A stretch of DNA of 64,000 nucleotides from Flavobacterium ajazii (GCF_010614725.1 NZ_JAAEHL010000009.1:212777-276776), one strand, 5' to 3'; positions 7,645-16,154 are shown, counted from the first letter of the stretch. Program-made: numbers and translations. The notes: generated by a model not told the origin, from the letters alone.

Positions 7645-10176
7645 TTATTCTGCTATATTGAATGTATACTGCTTTCCTTTTTCTGTAGTAACATCATATT
7701 CAAAGACTTTAGGAACATTAACTCCTTTGAAAACAGCTGCTGAAGAAATTACCGGATTTGCAATTGGCTGTGATTTAAAAAGGATATTAGAATTCACCCC
7801 TTTTGCTTCCTGAACCGAATTTCCCTGTAACTTAGAATAACTTCTTAGCCGAAGATTTCCTCCAATATTTGATTTTATGGTAACCGATTTTAGCTTTCCG
7901 TTCGTCCATTGCATATTTTCGATTTCAAAACCGCCGCGGGCTTTTAAACCGGAAATCGATCCATTTACCCACGCATCAGGCAATGCCGGCAGCAATGCCA
8001 CGGCCCCATCATGACTTTGCAGTAACATTTCGGCTATTCCGGCACTGCAGCCAAAATTTCCATCAATCTGAAATGGCGGATGGGCGTCAAACATATTCGT
8101 ATAAGTTCCCCCATCCGGGTCTTTGATAGTTGCAGTTGCCGGTTTCAGATTCAGTTGGTTTTTAATCAGTTGGTATGCGTGATTTCCATCCAGATAACGA
8201 GCCCACAAGCATACTTTCCATCCCATCGACCATCCACGGCTTGCATCTCCTTTTCCGATGAGTGTATTTCTAGATGCCTCAAAAAGTTCTGGCGTCTTAA
8301 ATGGTGAAATTTCTCTTCCCGGAAAAGCACCCCACAGATGCGAAATATGACGGTGCGCATCATTCTTTTTATCCCAGTCTTCCAGCCATTCCTGTAACTG
8401 CGTATGCTTGCCTACCTGCATTGGAGGTAATTGTGAACGGATCTCTTTTAACTGCTTAGCAAATTCAGTATCTGTTTCTAATATTTCACTGGCATCAATT
8501 GTGTTAGATAACAGATCAAAAATCATTTGGTTATCCATTGTAACACCTGCAAAAACATTACATCTTTCTTTCATCACAGTGCCATCAGGTTTTACAACAT
8601 CATAAGTATGCAAACCCGGAGTATGTTCAGGAGAAATAGATGGTGATGCTACCAGATATCCCGTTTTTTTATCTTTAATTAAAAAATCCTGATAAAACTC
8701 GGAGGCACTTTTTAAGATTGGAAACACTTCTTTCAAATAGGTTTTATCCCCAGAAAAAAGGAATTTCTCCCACAAATGCGCAGAAAACCAGGCATTACAT
8801 GTTGGCCATATTCCGGCGGTCTTATCCACAGCTCCTGTTGATCGCCATAAATCTGTGTTGTGATGCAATGTCCACCCTCTGCTTCCGTACATTTCTGAAG
8901 CGGCTTGTTTCCCTGTAACACTTACGTCTTTAATCAACTGAATAAAAGGCTCATGGCATTCGCTCAGATTGGTCACTTCTGCAGGCCAGTAATTCATTTC
9001 TACATTAATATTGGTTGTATATTTACTATCCCAGGCAGGATACTGACCCGAATTTGGATTCCATATTCCCTGTAAATTAGCAGGCTGTGTACCCGGCTGC
9101 GAAGATGAAATCAATAAATAGCGCCCAAACTGAAAGTACGTTGCAACCAAATCAGGGTCTTCAAAATCTTTAAACTCTGCAATTCGCTGATCTGTAGGTT
9201 TATTAATTTGTGGAGACTGTCCTAAATCAAACTGTACCCGGTTAAATTGCTTTTGATAGAATACAATATGATCTTTTTTGGCTTTTTCGTATCCTTTTGA
9301 GAATTTCGACAAATACTCTTTGGCACGTTTTTCAGCATCTCCGGATATGTCTTTATAGTTTTTAAAATTAGTAGCAACCGAAACATAGATTAAGGCTACA
9401 TCAGCATTATTAACTACAATACTGTTCCCTGATCCTTTTTGGATTCCGCCTTTCGCAGCAACTTTGATTTGTGCATTAAAATTTAAAAGGTTTGGAATAT
9501 TTTCTTCTTTTTCTTTAGTGCATTTTCCGTTGACTACGAGCAGTTTGCTTTGTCCTTCAGGTACTTTTGAAGATACCGTAACCATTTGAGTTTTTAAAGG
9601 ACCTGCAAAAGAGGCGTTGAAATTTATTGCTCCTTTTTTGTCTGATGTAAGCCTTATGATAACAAGCTGATCTGTAAATGAGGTAAACACTTCTCGTGTG
9701 AAGGAAACTCCATCTACTTTATATTTAGTAGTAGCAACAGCCGTTTTTAAATCCAGTTCTCTGTAATAATCAGTACATTTTTCGTGTCCGGGAACCTTTA
9801 AAATAAGATTGCCAATAGACTGATATACCTGACCGTGAGAAGTAATTTTCCTGTCGGCTATAATATTATCAAGCGCAGACTTTTGTGCCTCGATATAATT
9901 GCCTTCGCTAATATAATTCTGAATTGCTTTTAGGCACTTTTTTGCGTTCGGATTTACATTTTGGTAAGGACTTCCGGACCAGAAAGTATCTTCATTTATT
10001 TGAATAGTATCCAGCTGAGGCCCTCCATATACCATTGCTCCTAATCTTCCGTTGCCGAGTGGTAATGCATCTGTCCATGCTGCTGATGGTTTATTATACC
10101 AAAGTGTTAGTTTTTTTTGTGCTGATGCATTACAAAATATTGCAATACATATTACTGTCAACAGCCATTTTTTCAT
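7645..10176 (-). CDS. Glycoside hydrolase family 95 (alpha-L-fucosidase / alpha-L-galactosidase)
   Basis: 843 residues with a clear signal peptide (cleavage near CNASAQ-KKL). The N-terminal beta-sandwich opens with LWYNKPSAAWTDALPLGNGRLGAM and INEDTFWSGSPY, typical of GH95. The (alpha/alpha)6 domain carries TNINVEMNYWPAE (about residue 390; the Asn pair that in characterised GH95 activates water), EWLEDWD (about 595; region of the acid Glu) and FQIDGNFG (about 703; conserved Asp). GH95 enzymes invert and remove 1,2-alpha-L-fucose, or L-galactose in rhamnogalacturonan II. I cannot tell the two specificities apart here. First gene of the minus-strand PUL; no regulator gene is visible in the window. 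Confidence 0.9.
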   Translation of the reverse strand: MKKWLLTVICIAIFCNASAQKKLTLWYNKPSAAWTDALPLGNGRLGAMVYGGPQLDTIQINEDTFWSGSPYQNVNPNAKKCLKAIQNYISEGNYIEAQKSALDNIIADRKITSHGQVYQSIGNLILKVPGHEKCTDYYRELDLKTAVATTKYKVDGVSFTREVFTSFTDQLVIIRLTSDKKGAINFNASFAGPLKTQMVTVSSKVPEGQSKLLVVNGKCTKEKEENIPNLLNFNAQIKVAAKGGIQKGSGNSIVVNNADVALIYVSVATNFKNYKDISGDAEKRAKEYLSKFSKGYEKAKKDHIVFYQKQFNRVQFDLGQSPQINKPTDQRIAEFKDFEDPDLVATYFQFGRYLLISSSQPGTQPANLQGIWNPNSGQYPAWDSKYTTNINVEMNYWPAEVTNLSECHEPFIQLIKDVSVTGKQAASEMYGSRGWTLHHNTDLWRSTGAVDKTAGIWPTCNAWFSAHLWEKFLFSGDKTYLKEVFPILKSASEFYQDFLIKDKKTGYLVASPSISPEHTPGLHTYDVVKPDGTVMKERCNVFAGVTMDNQMIFDLLSNTIDASEILETDTEFAKQLKEIRSQLPPMQVGKHTQLQEWLEDWDKKNDAHRHISHLWGAFPGREISPFKTPELFEASRNTLIGKGDASRGWSMGWKVCLWARYLDGNHAYQLIKNQLNLKPATATIKDPDGGTYTNMFDAHPPFQIDGNFGCSAGIAEMLLQSHDGAVALLPALPDAWVNGSISGLKARGGFEIENMQWTNGKLKSVTIKSNIGGNLRLRSYSKLQGNSVQEAKGVNSNILFKSQPIANPVISSAAVFKGVNVPKVFEYDVTTEKGKQYTFNIAE

Positions 10177-10382
10177 TTTAAAATTCAGTTTTTGGATCTT
10201 AATTCTTTCGTTTGTTTTTGTATTTGAACAGATTTACCCCGAACCTGAAACCAAAGCTTACATTAATCTAATTACAGGTCCTTTTTTTTATCGATTATTA
10301 ATTTTTAATCTAAAAAAATTACATAATCAACAATTAAATCTGTTCGCCAAAAGTATTTTATTAAAACAGGAACGATGTTTAA

Positions 10383-10427
10383 ATTTTGTTCATTTACTTT
10401 AAAATTTTGTTCAAACACCTTTGTTCA
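10383..10427. promoter_or_regulatory. Direct repeats ATTTTGTTCA upstream of the PUL
   Basis: ATTTTGTTCA occurs at 10383-10392 and again at 10404-10413, exactly 21 bases (two helical turns) apart; a shorter copy TTTGTTCA follows at 10420-10427. They lie just upstream of the possible -7 box at 10348-10355 for GH95. Such phased direct repeats suit an AraC- or HTCS-type activator. No binding data are available. Confidence 0.4.
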
Positions 10428-10659
10428 TAAGGGCTTAACTACAAATTTTCCAAAATCTGAAGTCCGTCAAAAAATCCTCTTCTTTTTTATCAAAAGAAAA
10501 AGACGGATGATGCTATTTAAAAATTGAAGAAAAGTCTCTTCCGAAATTCGAAAGGAAAAATATTTCAGATTGCTTTTTTAGCATAGAAATATTTTAAATA
10601 AAAAGAATCAAAAACTGCCGCAAAAAGATTTGAAAAAGGATAGTCTTATAAACTTGAAA

Positions 10660-10698
10660 AAAGACAAAAAAAAAGCCCTTCGTAAATTTTCGAGGGCT
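10660..10698 (-). terminator. Terminator of the 82-residue protein gene
   Basis: On the minus strand, AGCCCT (10693-10698 complement) pairs with AGGGCT (10674-10679 complement), followed by a run of T (A run at about 10662-10674). It lies 55 bases after the stop of the gene at 10753-11001. Confidence 0.75.
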
Positions 10699-10752
10699 GC
10701 TTAAAAGCGGTAATTCTTAAAGTATTTTTTGAACTTATAGAAGACAAATTAT

Positions 10753-11001
10753 TTATTTAAAAATAGTCACAGTATCCATAAGCTGTGCATTACTGATAAA
10801 TGTATTTATAAAATTCTGGACTTCGACCCTGTTTTCAACAGACGTCTCAAAAGAATTCATATGAAATTCATCATCATAATCATTGATGTGGATTATTTCG
10901 GTATATCCATTAGAAATTAAACTGCCTTTTAATTTGATTACATTTAGTTGTTGCTGACCGTTCAACTCTTTTCTGATCTGCAGTTTTATCGCCTTTTCCA
11001 T
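10753..11001 (-). CDS. Hypothetical protein, 82 residues
   Basis: Small soluble protein (MEKAIKLQIRKELNGQQQLN...), no signal peptide or membrane segment, mixed alpha/beta composition with an acidic middle (NDYDDEFHMN). I do not recognise a family. It is supported by a plausible terminator on the same strand (10660-10698) and by isolation from other reading frames. Start chosen as the only N-terminal ATG. Function unknown. Confidence 0.6.
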   Translation of the reverse strand: MEKAIKLQIRKELNGQQQLNVIKLKGSLISNGYTEIIHINDYDDEFHMNSFETSVENRVEVQNFINTFISNAQLMDTVTIFK

Positions 11002-11293
11002 ATCAGTATTTTTAAATTATAATTGATAGCACTACTACATAAAAGTAGAAAATTAATACACTAAAAAAAATATTTTAACACCAAGACAATCAACATTTTA
11101 TCAACATTGTTAAATTAATAAAAAACCTGCGAATACCATAATTTTCACCCTCCAAATACAGTTTATAAACAAAAAAACGATTTTTAAAAAGCCTTATAAT
11201 ACTGAAAAATAAACAATTAAAAGTTTTATAAACAAGATAAATCTATTTTAGAAACATCTGTATGAATTAAAACCGGATTTTTTAATGATAAAA

Positions 11294-11329
11294 CATAACC
11301 GAATTTCACCAAACCCTGTTTCGGTTATG
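11294..11329. repeat. Perfect 10-base inverted repeat
   Basis: CATAACCGAA (11294-11303) and TTCGGTTATG (11320-11329) with a 16-base loop. It has no T run, and no gene ends nearby, so it is more likely an operator or RNA structure than a terminator. It lies 55 bases upstream of the -7 box of the DUF3606 gene. Confidence 0.45.
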
Positions 11330-11383
11330 GCAATTCTGTAACAATTTTTCCGCATTATATAAAATCTATGTGTACGCATCTTA

Positions 11384-11391
11384 TACTTTTG
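11384..11391 (+). promoter_or_regulatory. -7 box TACTTTTG for the DUF3606 gene
   Basis: Matches the Bacteroidota -7 consensus TAnnTTTG, 27 bases before the ATG at 11419. It decides against the upstream ATG at 11368, which would lie before the promoter. No good -33 TTG at the usual spacing. Confidence 0.5.
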
Positions 11392-11418
11392 CCCCTTAAA
11401 CCATTAAACTTCAGAATC

Positions 11419-11598
11419 ATGGACAACAAATTAAAAACAGGAAAGGCTGATGATTTACGAATCGATATCAGCCAAATGTACGAACTGCAATATTGGTCAC
11501 AAAAACTAAGTGTTACTACGGGAGAATTGAAGCAAGCCGTAAAAGCTGTCGGCTATAATCTTAATGAAGTAACAAAATATCTCACAAAAAACCAGTAA
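11419..11598 (+). CDS. DUF3606 domain protein, 59 residues
   Basis: The sequence MDNKLKTGKADDLRIDIS, then YELQYWSQKLSVTTGELKQAVKAVG, matches DUF3606: an N-terminal KTGxxDxxRI motif, then YEVxYWxxxLGVSxxxLxxAVxxVG. These small cytosolic proteins occur in many proteobacteria and Bacteroidota with no known function. The second half resembles a helical DNA-binding or oligomerisation unit, but that is inference. The frame extends up to an ATG at 11368; the start at 11419 is preferred because the family begins here and a -7 box lies between. Confidence 0.8.
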   Translation: MDNKLKTGKADDLRIDISQMYELQYWSQKLSVTTGELKQAVKAVGYNLNEVTKYLTKNQ

Positions 11599-11667
11599 CC
11601 TACCCATTTTACAAAAAGAATCCCGGGAATCTTAAAACAAAAAGAATCAAATTAGTCTCATAAATAA

Positions 11668-11720
11668 ATCCTGAAAAAGAATGCTGTATTTAAAAAACAC
11701 GTTCTCTTTCAGGATTTTTA
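11668..11720 (+). terminator. Terminator after the DUF3606 gene
   Basis: ATCCTGAAAAAGAATG (11668-11683) pairs with CGTTCTCTTTCAGGAT (11700-11715) with two mismatches, followed by a T run (to 11719). Confidence 0.75.
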
Positions 11721-11810
11721 CATTGAAGCAAGTTTAAAATATTTATTAAAATTATCAAAATATGCACTCTTTTTTTACACAATCATTTTAAAAAATTATA
11801 AAATACACTG

Positions 11811-11818
11811 TAAATTTG
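11811..11818 (+). promoter_or_regulatory. -7 box TAAATTTG for the NUDIX gene
   Basis: Exact TAnnTTTG match, 31 bases before the ATG at 11850. Transcription would start near 11824, which makes the TTG at 11829 a poor start. Confidence 0.5.
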
Positions 11819-11849
11819 TCTGAAGAATTTGGCAACTGCCAGACTAAAA

Positions 11850-12284
11850 ATGTATATGAAGAATTTGACTGGATTTAATGTAAGAGCTTACGCTATCTGT
11901 GAAAATGACTCTAAAATTTTAGCCCTTTATGAGTATCATAAAGGCAAAATTTACTGCAAACTTCCCGGAGGCGGCGTAGAATTTGGCGAAGGGATACTGG
12001 ACTGTCTTCATAGGGAATTCTTAGAAGAACTGAATGTAAAAATTGAAATCATTGAACATTTATATACTCAGGAACACTTTGTAGAATCAATTATTGATGA
12101 TGGAAGACAACTGCTTTTAATTTTCTACGTCGTAAAAATTATCAATCCAGAAGACATGATGGTAAACAGCCCAGATATCAACAGATTTGAATGGATTGAT
12201 TTAGACACAAATCCTTTTGTATTGCCAGTCGATAAAATTGCTTTTAATAAATACAGAGAAAAGTTTGGTTTTATAAAGAACTAA
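11850..12284 (+). CDS. NUDIX hydrolase
   Basis: 144 residues from the ATG at 11850 (an ATG two codons later, 11856, is equally possible; a longer TTG start at 11829 is less likely). The Nudix box is clear: GGGVEFGE, seven residues, REFLEELNV, matching Gx5Ex7REUxEExGU except that the late Gly is Asn. NUDIX enzymes cleave nucleoside diphosphates linked to another group. The substrate cannot be read from the sequence; such short Bacteroidota proteins are often annotated only as NUDIX-domain. Single gene with its own promoter. Confidence 0.85.
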   Translation: MYMKNLTGFNVRAYAICENDSKILALYEYHKGKIYCKLPGGGVEFGEGILDCLHREFLEELNVKIEIIEHLYTQEHFVESIIDDGRQLLLIFYVVKIINPEDMMVNSPDINRFEWIDLDTNPFVLPVDKIAFNKYREKFGFIKN

Positions 12285-12381
12285 TTTCAACCCACCAATT
12301 CGTTTATTAAACATTCCTCCCACAGAAAACGTTTTCAAAATCTTTAGCTTTTAAAGATCTTTCCGTACATTTGATATCAAT

Positions 12382-12430
12382 CTGTACCCTTTAAAAAATA
12401 CTTTTCTGTATCTGTACCTAAACCTGTAAC
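12382..12430. promoter_or_regulatory. CTGTACC direct repeats: probable MocR operator
   Basis: CTGTACC at 12382-12388, CTGTATC at 12406-12412, CTGTACC at 12412-12418 and CTGTAAC at 12424-12430, with start-to-start distances of 24, 6 and 12 bases. They lie directly upstream of the -7 box at 12436. MocR-type regulators bind direct repeats near their own promoters, and such a gene is the second one of this operon. Confidence 0.5.
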
Positions 12431-12435
12431 TGATT

Positions 12436-12443
12436 TAATTTTG
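12436..12443 (+). promoter_or_regulatory. -7 box TAATTTTG for the MocR operon
   Basis: TAnnTTTG match 18 bases before the ATG at 12462. It overlaps the alternative TTG start at 12441, which is therefore rejected. Confidence 0.5.
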
Positions 12444-12461
12444 CTAAAAAAAGAAACAGTT

Positions 12462-12827
12462 ATGGAATCAGGAACAACAAAGAAAGAATTAAAATTTAGC
12501 GAAGTTTATGTGTCTGATATAAAAATCCTGAAAACTATTTTTGATCAGGTCTCAGATATCAATTCTACAGATCAGAAATCTTTTGGAGTCCCTTACCTAA
12601 TAGCTAAAAAAGGAGATGAAATAATTGCCTTCGCTAGTTTAATTGCAGACCAAAACCATAAAATCAATTTGGGTATTTACGACAACGGAAACCTTGACAA
12701 TGAAGACAAAAAAGAATTTAGTCAATACTCTTCTGATTTTTTAAAAGAAAAGAAAGAAGCGACTTTTAATAATGCAGAACTGCTGATAAAAAACACAGAA
12801 CGCATATCTCAATGGCTTAATTTTTAA
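12462..12827 (+). CDS. Hypothetical protein in the MocR operon, 121 residues
   Basis: Starts MESGTTKKELKFSEVYVSD. The core (VPYLIAKKGDEIIAFASLIADQNHKINLGIYDNG) suggests a small alpha/beta fold, faintly like the start of an acetyltransferase domain (a residue string around IIAFASLI), but the acyl-CoA loop is absent. No signal or membrane segment. It is the first gene after the CTGTACC repeats and is followed 20 bases later by the MocR-type gene, so co-transcription is likely. Function not recognised. Confidence 0.65.
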   Translation: MESGTTKKELKFSEVYVSDIKILKTIFDQVSDINSTDQKSFGVPYLIAKKGDEIIAFASLIADQNHKINLGIYDNGNLDNEDKKEFSQYSSDFLKEKKEATFNNAELLIKNTERISQWLNF

Positions 12828-12847
12828 ACGCTTAACCGAAAAGCAAA

Positions 12848-14266
12848 ATGAAGAACAATGAAACATTATATTTAAAGATTGCCAAAATCATTGAAGATCA
12901 GATTCATCATGAAACTCTGGTAATGGGAGACAAACTGCCTTCGGTACGCAGTGCGCAGAAGCTTTATAATGTGAGTTTAAATACTATTAAGCAAGCTTAT
13001 CTGGAATTAGAAAGCCGTTCTCTGATTGAATCACGTCCAAAAACGGGTTATTATGTCAGCAAAAGTGCACTGAGAAGCATGGCGCTTCCAACAATTGCCA
13101 ATATAAACCATCTTGAATCAAAAAATACGCCCGAGGATTTGATTGATAAAGTTTTCGGTACCATCAATAAATCAGATGTAACGCAATTTGCACTTGGTAT
13201 TCCGGGCAGTAATTTTCTGCCTATTGCCAAACTGAACAAAGGGATTGCAAATGCTGTCCGTATTCGAAACGATGCCGGAACTGCTTATGAACCTGTCCAA
13301 GGCACTGAAGAACTTCGGCGGGCGATTGCAAAATGGGCGCTTGTAATGGAAGGTAAAATTACCGAAGATGACCTTGTGATTACCTCCGGAGCTATGAGTG
13401 CTATTTACAATGCTCTCATGGCTACTACATCTCCCGGCGATAGTGTGGCAGTAGAAAGCCCTGCCTATTTTGGAATTCTTCAGGCTATTAAAATGCTGGG
13501 ATTAAAAGCTGTTGAGATTCCAACTCATCCTTTGTATGGGTTAGATCTTGATGTTTTAAAAAAAGTAATGCCCGAAATTTCGGCCTGCTGCTTTGTGAGC
13601 AATTTTAATAATCCAATGGGATTTCAAATGCCTGATGAGAATAAAAGAGAACTCGTCAGAATGATAACAGCCTATAATATTCCGCTTATTGAAGATGATA
13701 TTTATGGTAATCTGTATTTTGGTACAGAACGTCCTAAACCCTGCAAATTTTATGATGAAGCGGGTTTGGTATTATGGATAGGATCGGTTTCAAAAACACT
13801 GGCACCCGGATACAGAGTGGGATGGATTGCTCCCGGAAAATTTAAAGATAAAATCATACGCCAAAAGCTGGTTCAGACAGTCTGTAATTCCTCATTATAT
13901 TCTGATGTTATTACAGATTTCTTAGAACATGGGCGTTATGACCACCATCTTAGAACATTTCGCAATAAGCTTTATTCGAATTATCTCCAGATAAACCGTG
14001 CTGTGGAATCTTATTTTCCGGATAGTACCAAAATATCTCAGCCAAAAGGAGGCTTTATGCTGTGGCTGGAACTCGATGAAAGAATATCGACTACAGATTT
14101 ACACAACACAGCCTTAGCTCAAAAAATCAATTTTGCACCCGGAAGAATCTTTTCGCAGCACAATCAATACAATAATTGCATGAGACTGACGTATGCGCTG
14201 GAATGGAATGAACGTGTAGAAAATGACTTAAAAAAATTAGGGCGATTAGCCAAAAACAGTATATAA
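12848..14266 (+). CDS. MocR-type GntR regulator with PLP aminotransferase domain
   Basis: 472 residues. Residues about 5-75 form a GntR winged helix-turn-helix (LYLKIAKIIEDQIHHE, KLPSVRSAQKLYNVSLNTIKQAYLELESRSLIESRPKTGYYV). Residues about 110-470 are a fold-type-I aminotransferase: ITSGAMSAIYNAL, SNFNNPMG, IEDDIYGNLYF and the PLP lysine in GSVSKTLAPGYRVGWI. MocR regulators sense pyridoxal phosphate or an amino-acid aldimine and control amino-acid, vitamin B6 or export genes. It likely controls its own operon through the repeats at 12382-12430. Nine bases separate it from the GNAT gene. Confidence 0.9.
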   Translation: MKNNETLYLKIAKIIEDQIHHETLVMGDKLPSVRSAQKLYNVSLNTIKQAYLELESRSLIESRPKTGYYVSKSALRSMALPTIANINHLESKNTPEDLIDKVFGTINKSDVTQFALGIPGSNFLPIAKLNKGIANAVRIRNDAGTAYEPVQGTEELRRAIAKWALVMEGKITEDDLVITSGAMSAIYNALMATTSPGDSVAVESPAYFGILQAIKMLGLKAVEIPTHPLYGLDLDVLKKVMPEISACCFVSNFNNPMGFQMPDENKRELVRMITAYNIPLIEDDIYGNLYFGTERPKPCKFYDEAGLVLWIGSVSKTLAPGYRVGWIAPGKFKDKIIRQKLVQTVCNSSLYSDVITDFLEHGRYDHHLRTFRNKLYSNYLQINRAVESYFPDSTKISQPKGGFMLWLELDERISTTDLHNTALAQKINFAPGRIFSQHNQYNNCMRLTYALEWNERVENDLKKLGRLAKNSI

Positions 14267-14274
14267 TTTACAAT

Positions 14275-14754
14275 ATGAACAATGATTTAATACAAATAGT
14301 AACCTACAATCCCAAATACAAAAAGCCTTTTAAAGACCTGAATATAGAATGGATTTCACATTATTTTGAAATTGAGCCAAGCGATCTTAAAGCCCTGGAT
14401 CATCCGCAGGAATACATTATAGATAAAGGAGGTGAAATTTTTACTGCAATTTCAAATGATGAAGTTTTGGGTGTCTGTGCACTCGTTAAAAGTGATAATA
14501 AAGATTTTGATTACGAATTGGTAAAAATGGCCGTAAGTCCCAAAGCACAAGGAAAAGGAATCGGTTTATTATTAGCCGAATCAGCTATAAAATGGGCGGC
14601 TGAAAAAGGAGCTTCAAAAATTTATCTGGAAAGCAGCACCAAACTCAAACCTGCCATTAAATTATACGAAAAACTGGGATTTAAAGAAATAAAAGGCGTG
14701 CCTTCTCCTTACAAAAGAGCAGATATTCAGATGCTTCTTACGATTAATTCTTAG
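14275..14754 (+). CDS. GNAT-family N-acetyltransferase
   Basis: 159 residues. GNAT motif A is clear: VKMAVSPKAQGKGIGLLLAESAIKWA (the Q/RxxGxG/A pyrophosphate loop is QGKGIG), followed by KIYLESSTKLKPAIKLYEKLGFKEI, the usual motif B with Y and GF. Transfers an acetyl group from acetyl-CoA to an amine; the substrate is unknown. As the last gene of a MocR-regulated operon it may act on an amino acid or amine sensed by that regulator. A strong terminator follows. Confidence 0.9.
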   Translation: MNNDLIQIVTYNPKYKKPFKDLNIEWISHYFEIEPSDLKALDHPQEYIIDKGGEIFTAISNDEVLGVCALVKSDNKDFDYELVKMAVSPKAQGKGIGLLLAESAIKWAAEKGASKIYLESSTKLKPAIKLYEKLGFKEIKGVPSPYKRADIQMLLTINS

Positions 14755-14763
14755 GTCTTTATT

Positions 14764-14808
14764 AAAAGTAAATCCCTTAAACAGACACTGTTTAGGGGAT
14801 TTACTTTT
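14764..14808 (+). terminator. Terminator after the GNAT gene
   Basis: AAAAGTAAATCCC with TTAAACAG (14764-14784) pairs with CTGTTTA and GGGATTTACTTTT (14788-14808), a near-perfect stem of about 20 pairs with an ACA-type loop. It isolates the MocR operon from the dioxygenase cassette. Confidence 0.85.
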
Positions 14809-14905
14809 GGATTTAGAATTAAAAAACAAGTAATTCTTTTCTAAAATGAAATTAGTTATATATTAGCAATTAGAACTAAAACATGAATTTCAAATAAAAA
14901 AGAAA

Positions 14906-16138
14906 ATGATAGCACTACCCGGTGAAAACAGCATTTGTAAAGAAAAAAATGTTCTTATTGTATGTAAAAAAAATATAGAAATTACCTCGGAGCTACATTA
15001 TCTAATTGAAAACTTTTGCGGAATAATTGTTGAAAATCTTTCAGAAATCAAAACTCCTTTAGATGACAAAATAATTTATGCTTGCGGAGATATTGGTCAG
15101 CTTCAATGTGATGATATTCCATTGAATGTCATTAAAGAAGTCTCCATAAACTATGAAAACCGTAACGAAAAAAACATTCAGTTTACAACACTTGGAAAAA
15201 TCCCGGTCGTAATTAGTAATGCCGGTGTTTATTACAGGGATTTATTTAATGACAATGACTATTTCGATGCCATTAAATCAGAGCACGCTTTTCAGCATTT
15301 AACAGAATCAAACAAGGGATCCAAAGCGTTAAGAACCGGAATTTATTTAACGGAAATTCAAAAAGAGAAAAACGTAGATAAAAACGACATCTTCCATTTT
15401 CGCCTTTTAAGATGTTCCAGTAATTTTACTGGACCAACTGACAATTTCAGGACTACTGATCAAATTATAATAAATACATTAAATAATGCTATTCAATATA
15501 CTTTCGGGAAGCCAACAAAACTCAATCATGTTCTGGCTCAAATCTATGAGAATAAATTAAAAAACAAAGACAATCCGAAAGAAGTAAAATCTAAAATAAA
15601 AGCACACTCTGATAAAACAAAGGATATGCCTAAAGATGGTATTATTGCCTTCTGCACCTTTTATGACAAATCTAATTTCAACCAGCTTACCCCATCAAAA
15701 ACAGATCGTTATGATTGGTGTTATAAAAAATCAAGCGGATTTACCCGACTTCATTTCAAATTAAAAAGTACGGTTAATGATCCAAATTTAGAGAAAGAAT
15801 TTAGTGTCACATTATATCCGAATTCGGCTTTTTTAATCCCGCTTTCTACAAACAGATTGTACACACATGAAATTAAACCTTCTGTCTTAAACGTCGATCA
15901 AATTCCGATTAGGATGGGCTATGTGGCACGTTGTTCCAATTTAGAAGCTGTTTATATGGACAATCAGACGTTTATTAAAGAAAACGGAGAATTGATTAAA
16001 CTTGAGCAAATGACTTCAGAAACAATGGTTAATTTAAGAAATACCTATTATGAAGAAAATATTAGTGAAAAGAATGTAGAATATGGAAAAATTCATTTTA
16101 GTATGAACTCCGGAGATTATGAAAAACCAATATACTAA
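14906..16138 (+). CDS. AlkB-like Fe(II)/2-oxoglutarate dioxygenase, long form
   Basis: 410 residues, cytosolic. The C-terminal half keeps the AlkB-type core: LNHVLAQIYENK, then the iron ligands His234-x-Asp236 in KIKAHSDKTKDMPKDG, the distal ligand His321 in NRLYTHEI, and arginines 336 and 342 in the IPIRMGYVAR strand that would bind 2-oxoglutarate. The N-terminal about 130 residues are extra and unrecognised; they start with KNVLIVCKKN and may be a substrate-recognition unit. AlkB enzymes oxidatively remove alkyl groups from DNA or RNA bases; some relatives act on protein or tRNA. The next gene is a shorter paralogue 16 bases on, then an endonuclease V homologue. Overall similarity to known AlkB is low, so the substrate is open. 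Confidence 0.7.
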   Translation: MIALPGENSICKEKNVLIVCKKNIEITSELHYLIENFCGIIVENLSEIKTPLDDKIIYACGDIGQLQCDDIPLNVIKEVSINYENRNEKNIQFTTLGKIPVVISNAGVYYRDLFNDNDYFDAIKSEHAFQHLTESNKGSKALRTGIYLTEIQKEKNVDKNDIFHFRLLRCSSNFTGPTDNFRTTDQIIINTLNNAIQYTFGKPTKLNHVLAQIYENKLKNKDNPKEVKSKIKAHSDKTKDMPKDGIIAFCTFYDKSNFNQLTPSKTDRYDWCYKKSSGFTRLHFKLKSTVNDPNLEKEFSVTLYPNSAFLIPLSTNRLYTHEIKPSVLNVDQIPIRMGYVARCSNLEAVYMDNQTFIKENGELIKLEQMTSETMVNLRNTYYEENISEKNVEYGKIHFSMNSGDYEKPIY

Positions 16139-16154
16139 ATCTGATATATAGATA

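Larger units (their letters stand above)
10177..10752. other. Intergenic region upstream of GH95
   Basis: 576 bases without a credible gene. It holds a possible minus-strand -7 box (CAAAAGTA on the plus strand, 10348-10355, i.e. TACTTTTG), a set of ATTTTGTTCA repeats (10383-10427), an A/T-rich self-complementary stretch (about 10460-10506) and the terminator of the small gene to the right. Confidence 0.5.
11002..11418. other. Intergenic region between divergent small genes
   Basis: About 417 bases, very AT-rich, no coding frame. It contains the direct repeat ATCAACATT (about 11091-11113), a perfect inverted repeat at 11294-11329, and the promoter of the DUF3606 gene at 11384-11391. Confidence 0.5.

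Noticed and set aside
10052..10402. 116-residue plus-strand ORF over the GH95 start
   Set aside because: Antisense to the GH95 signal peptide, runs into the AT-rich leader, no family text.
11829..11849. TTG start giving seven extra residues for the NUDIX protein
   Set aside because: The -7 box at 11811-11818 puts the RNA start next to it, and an ATG follows at 11850.
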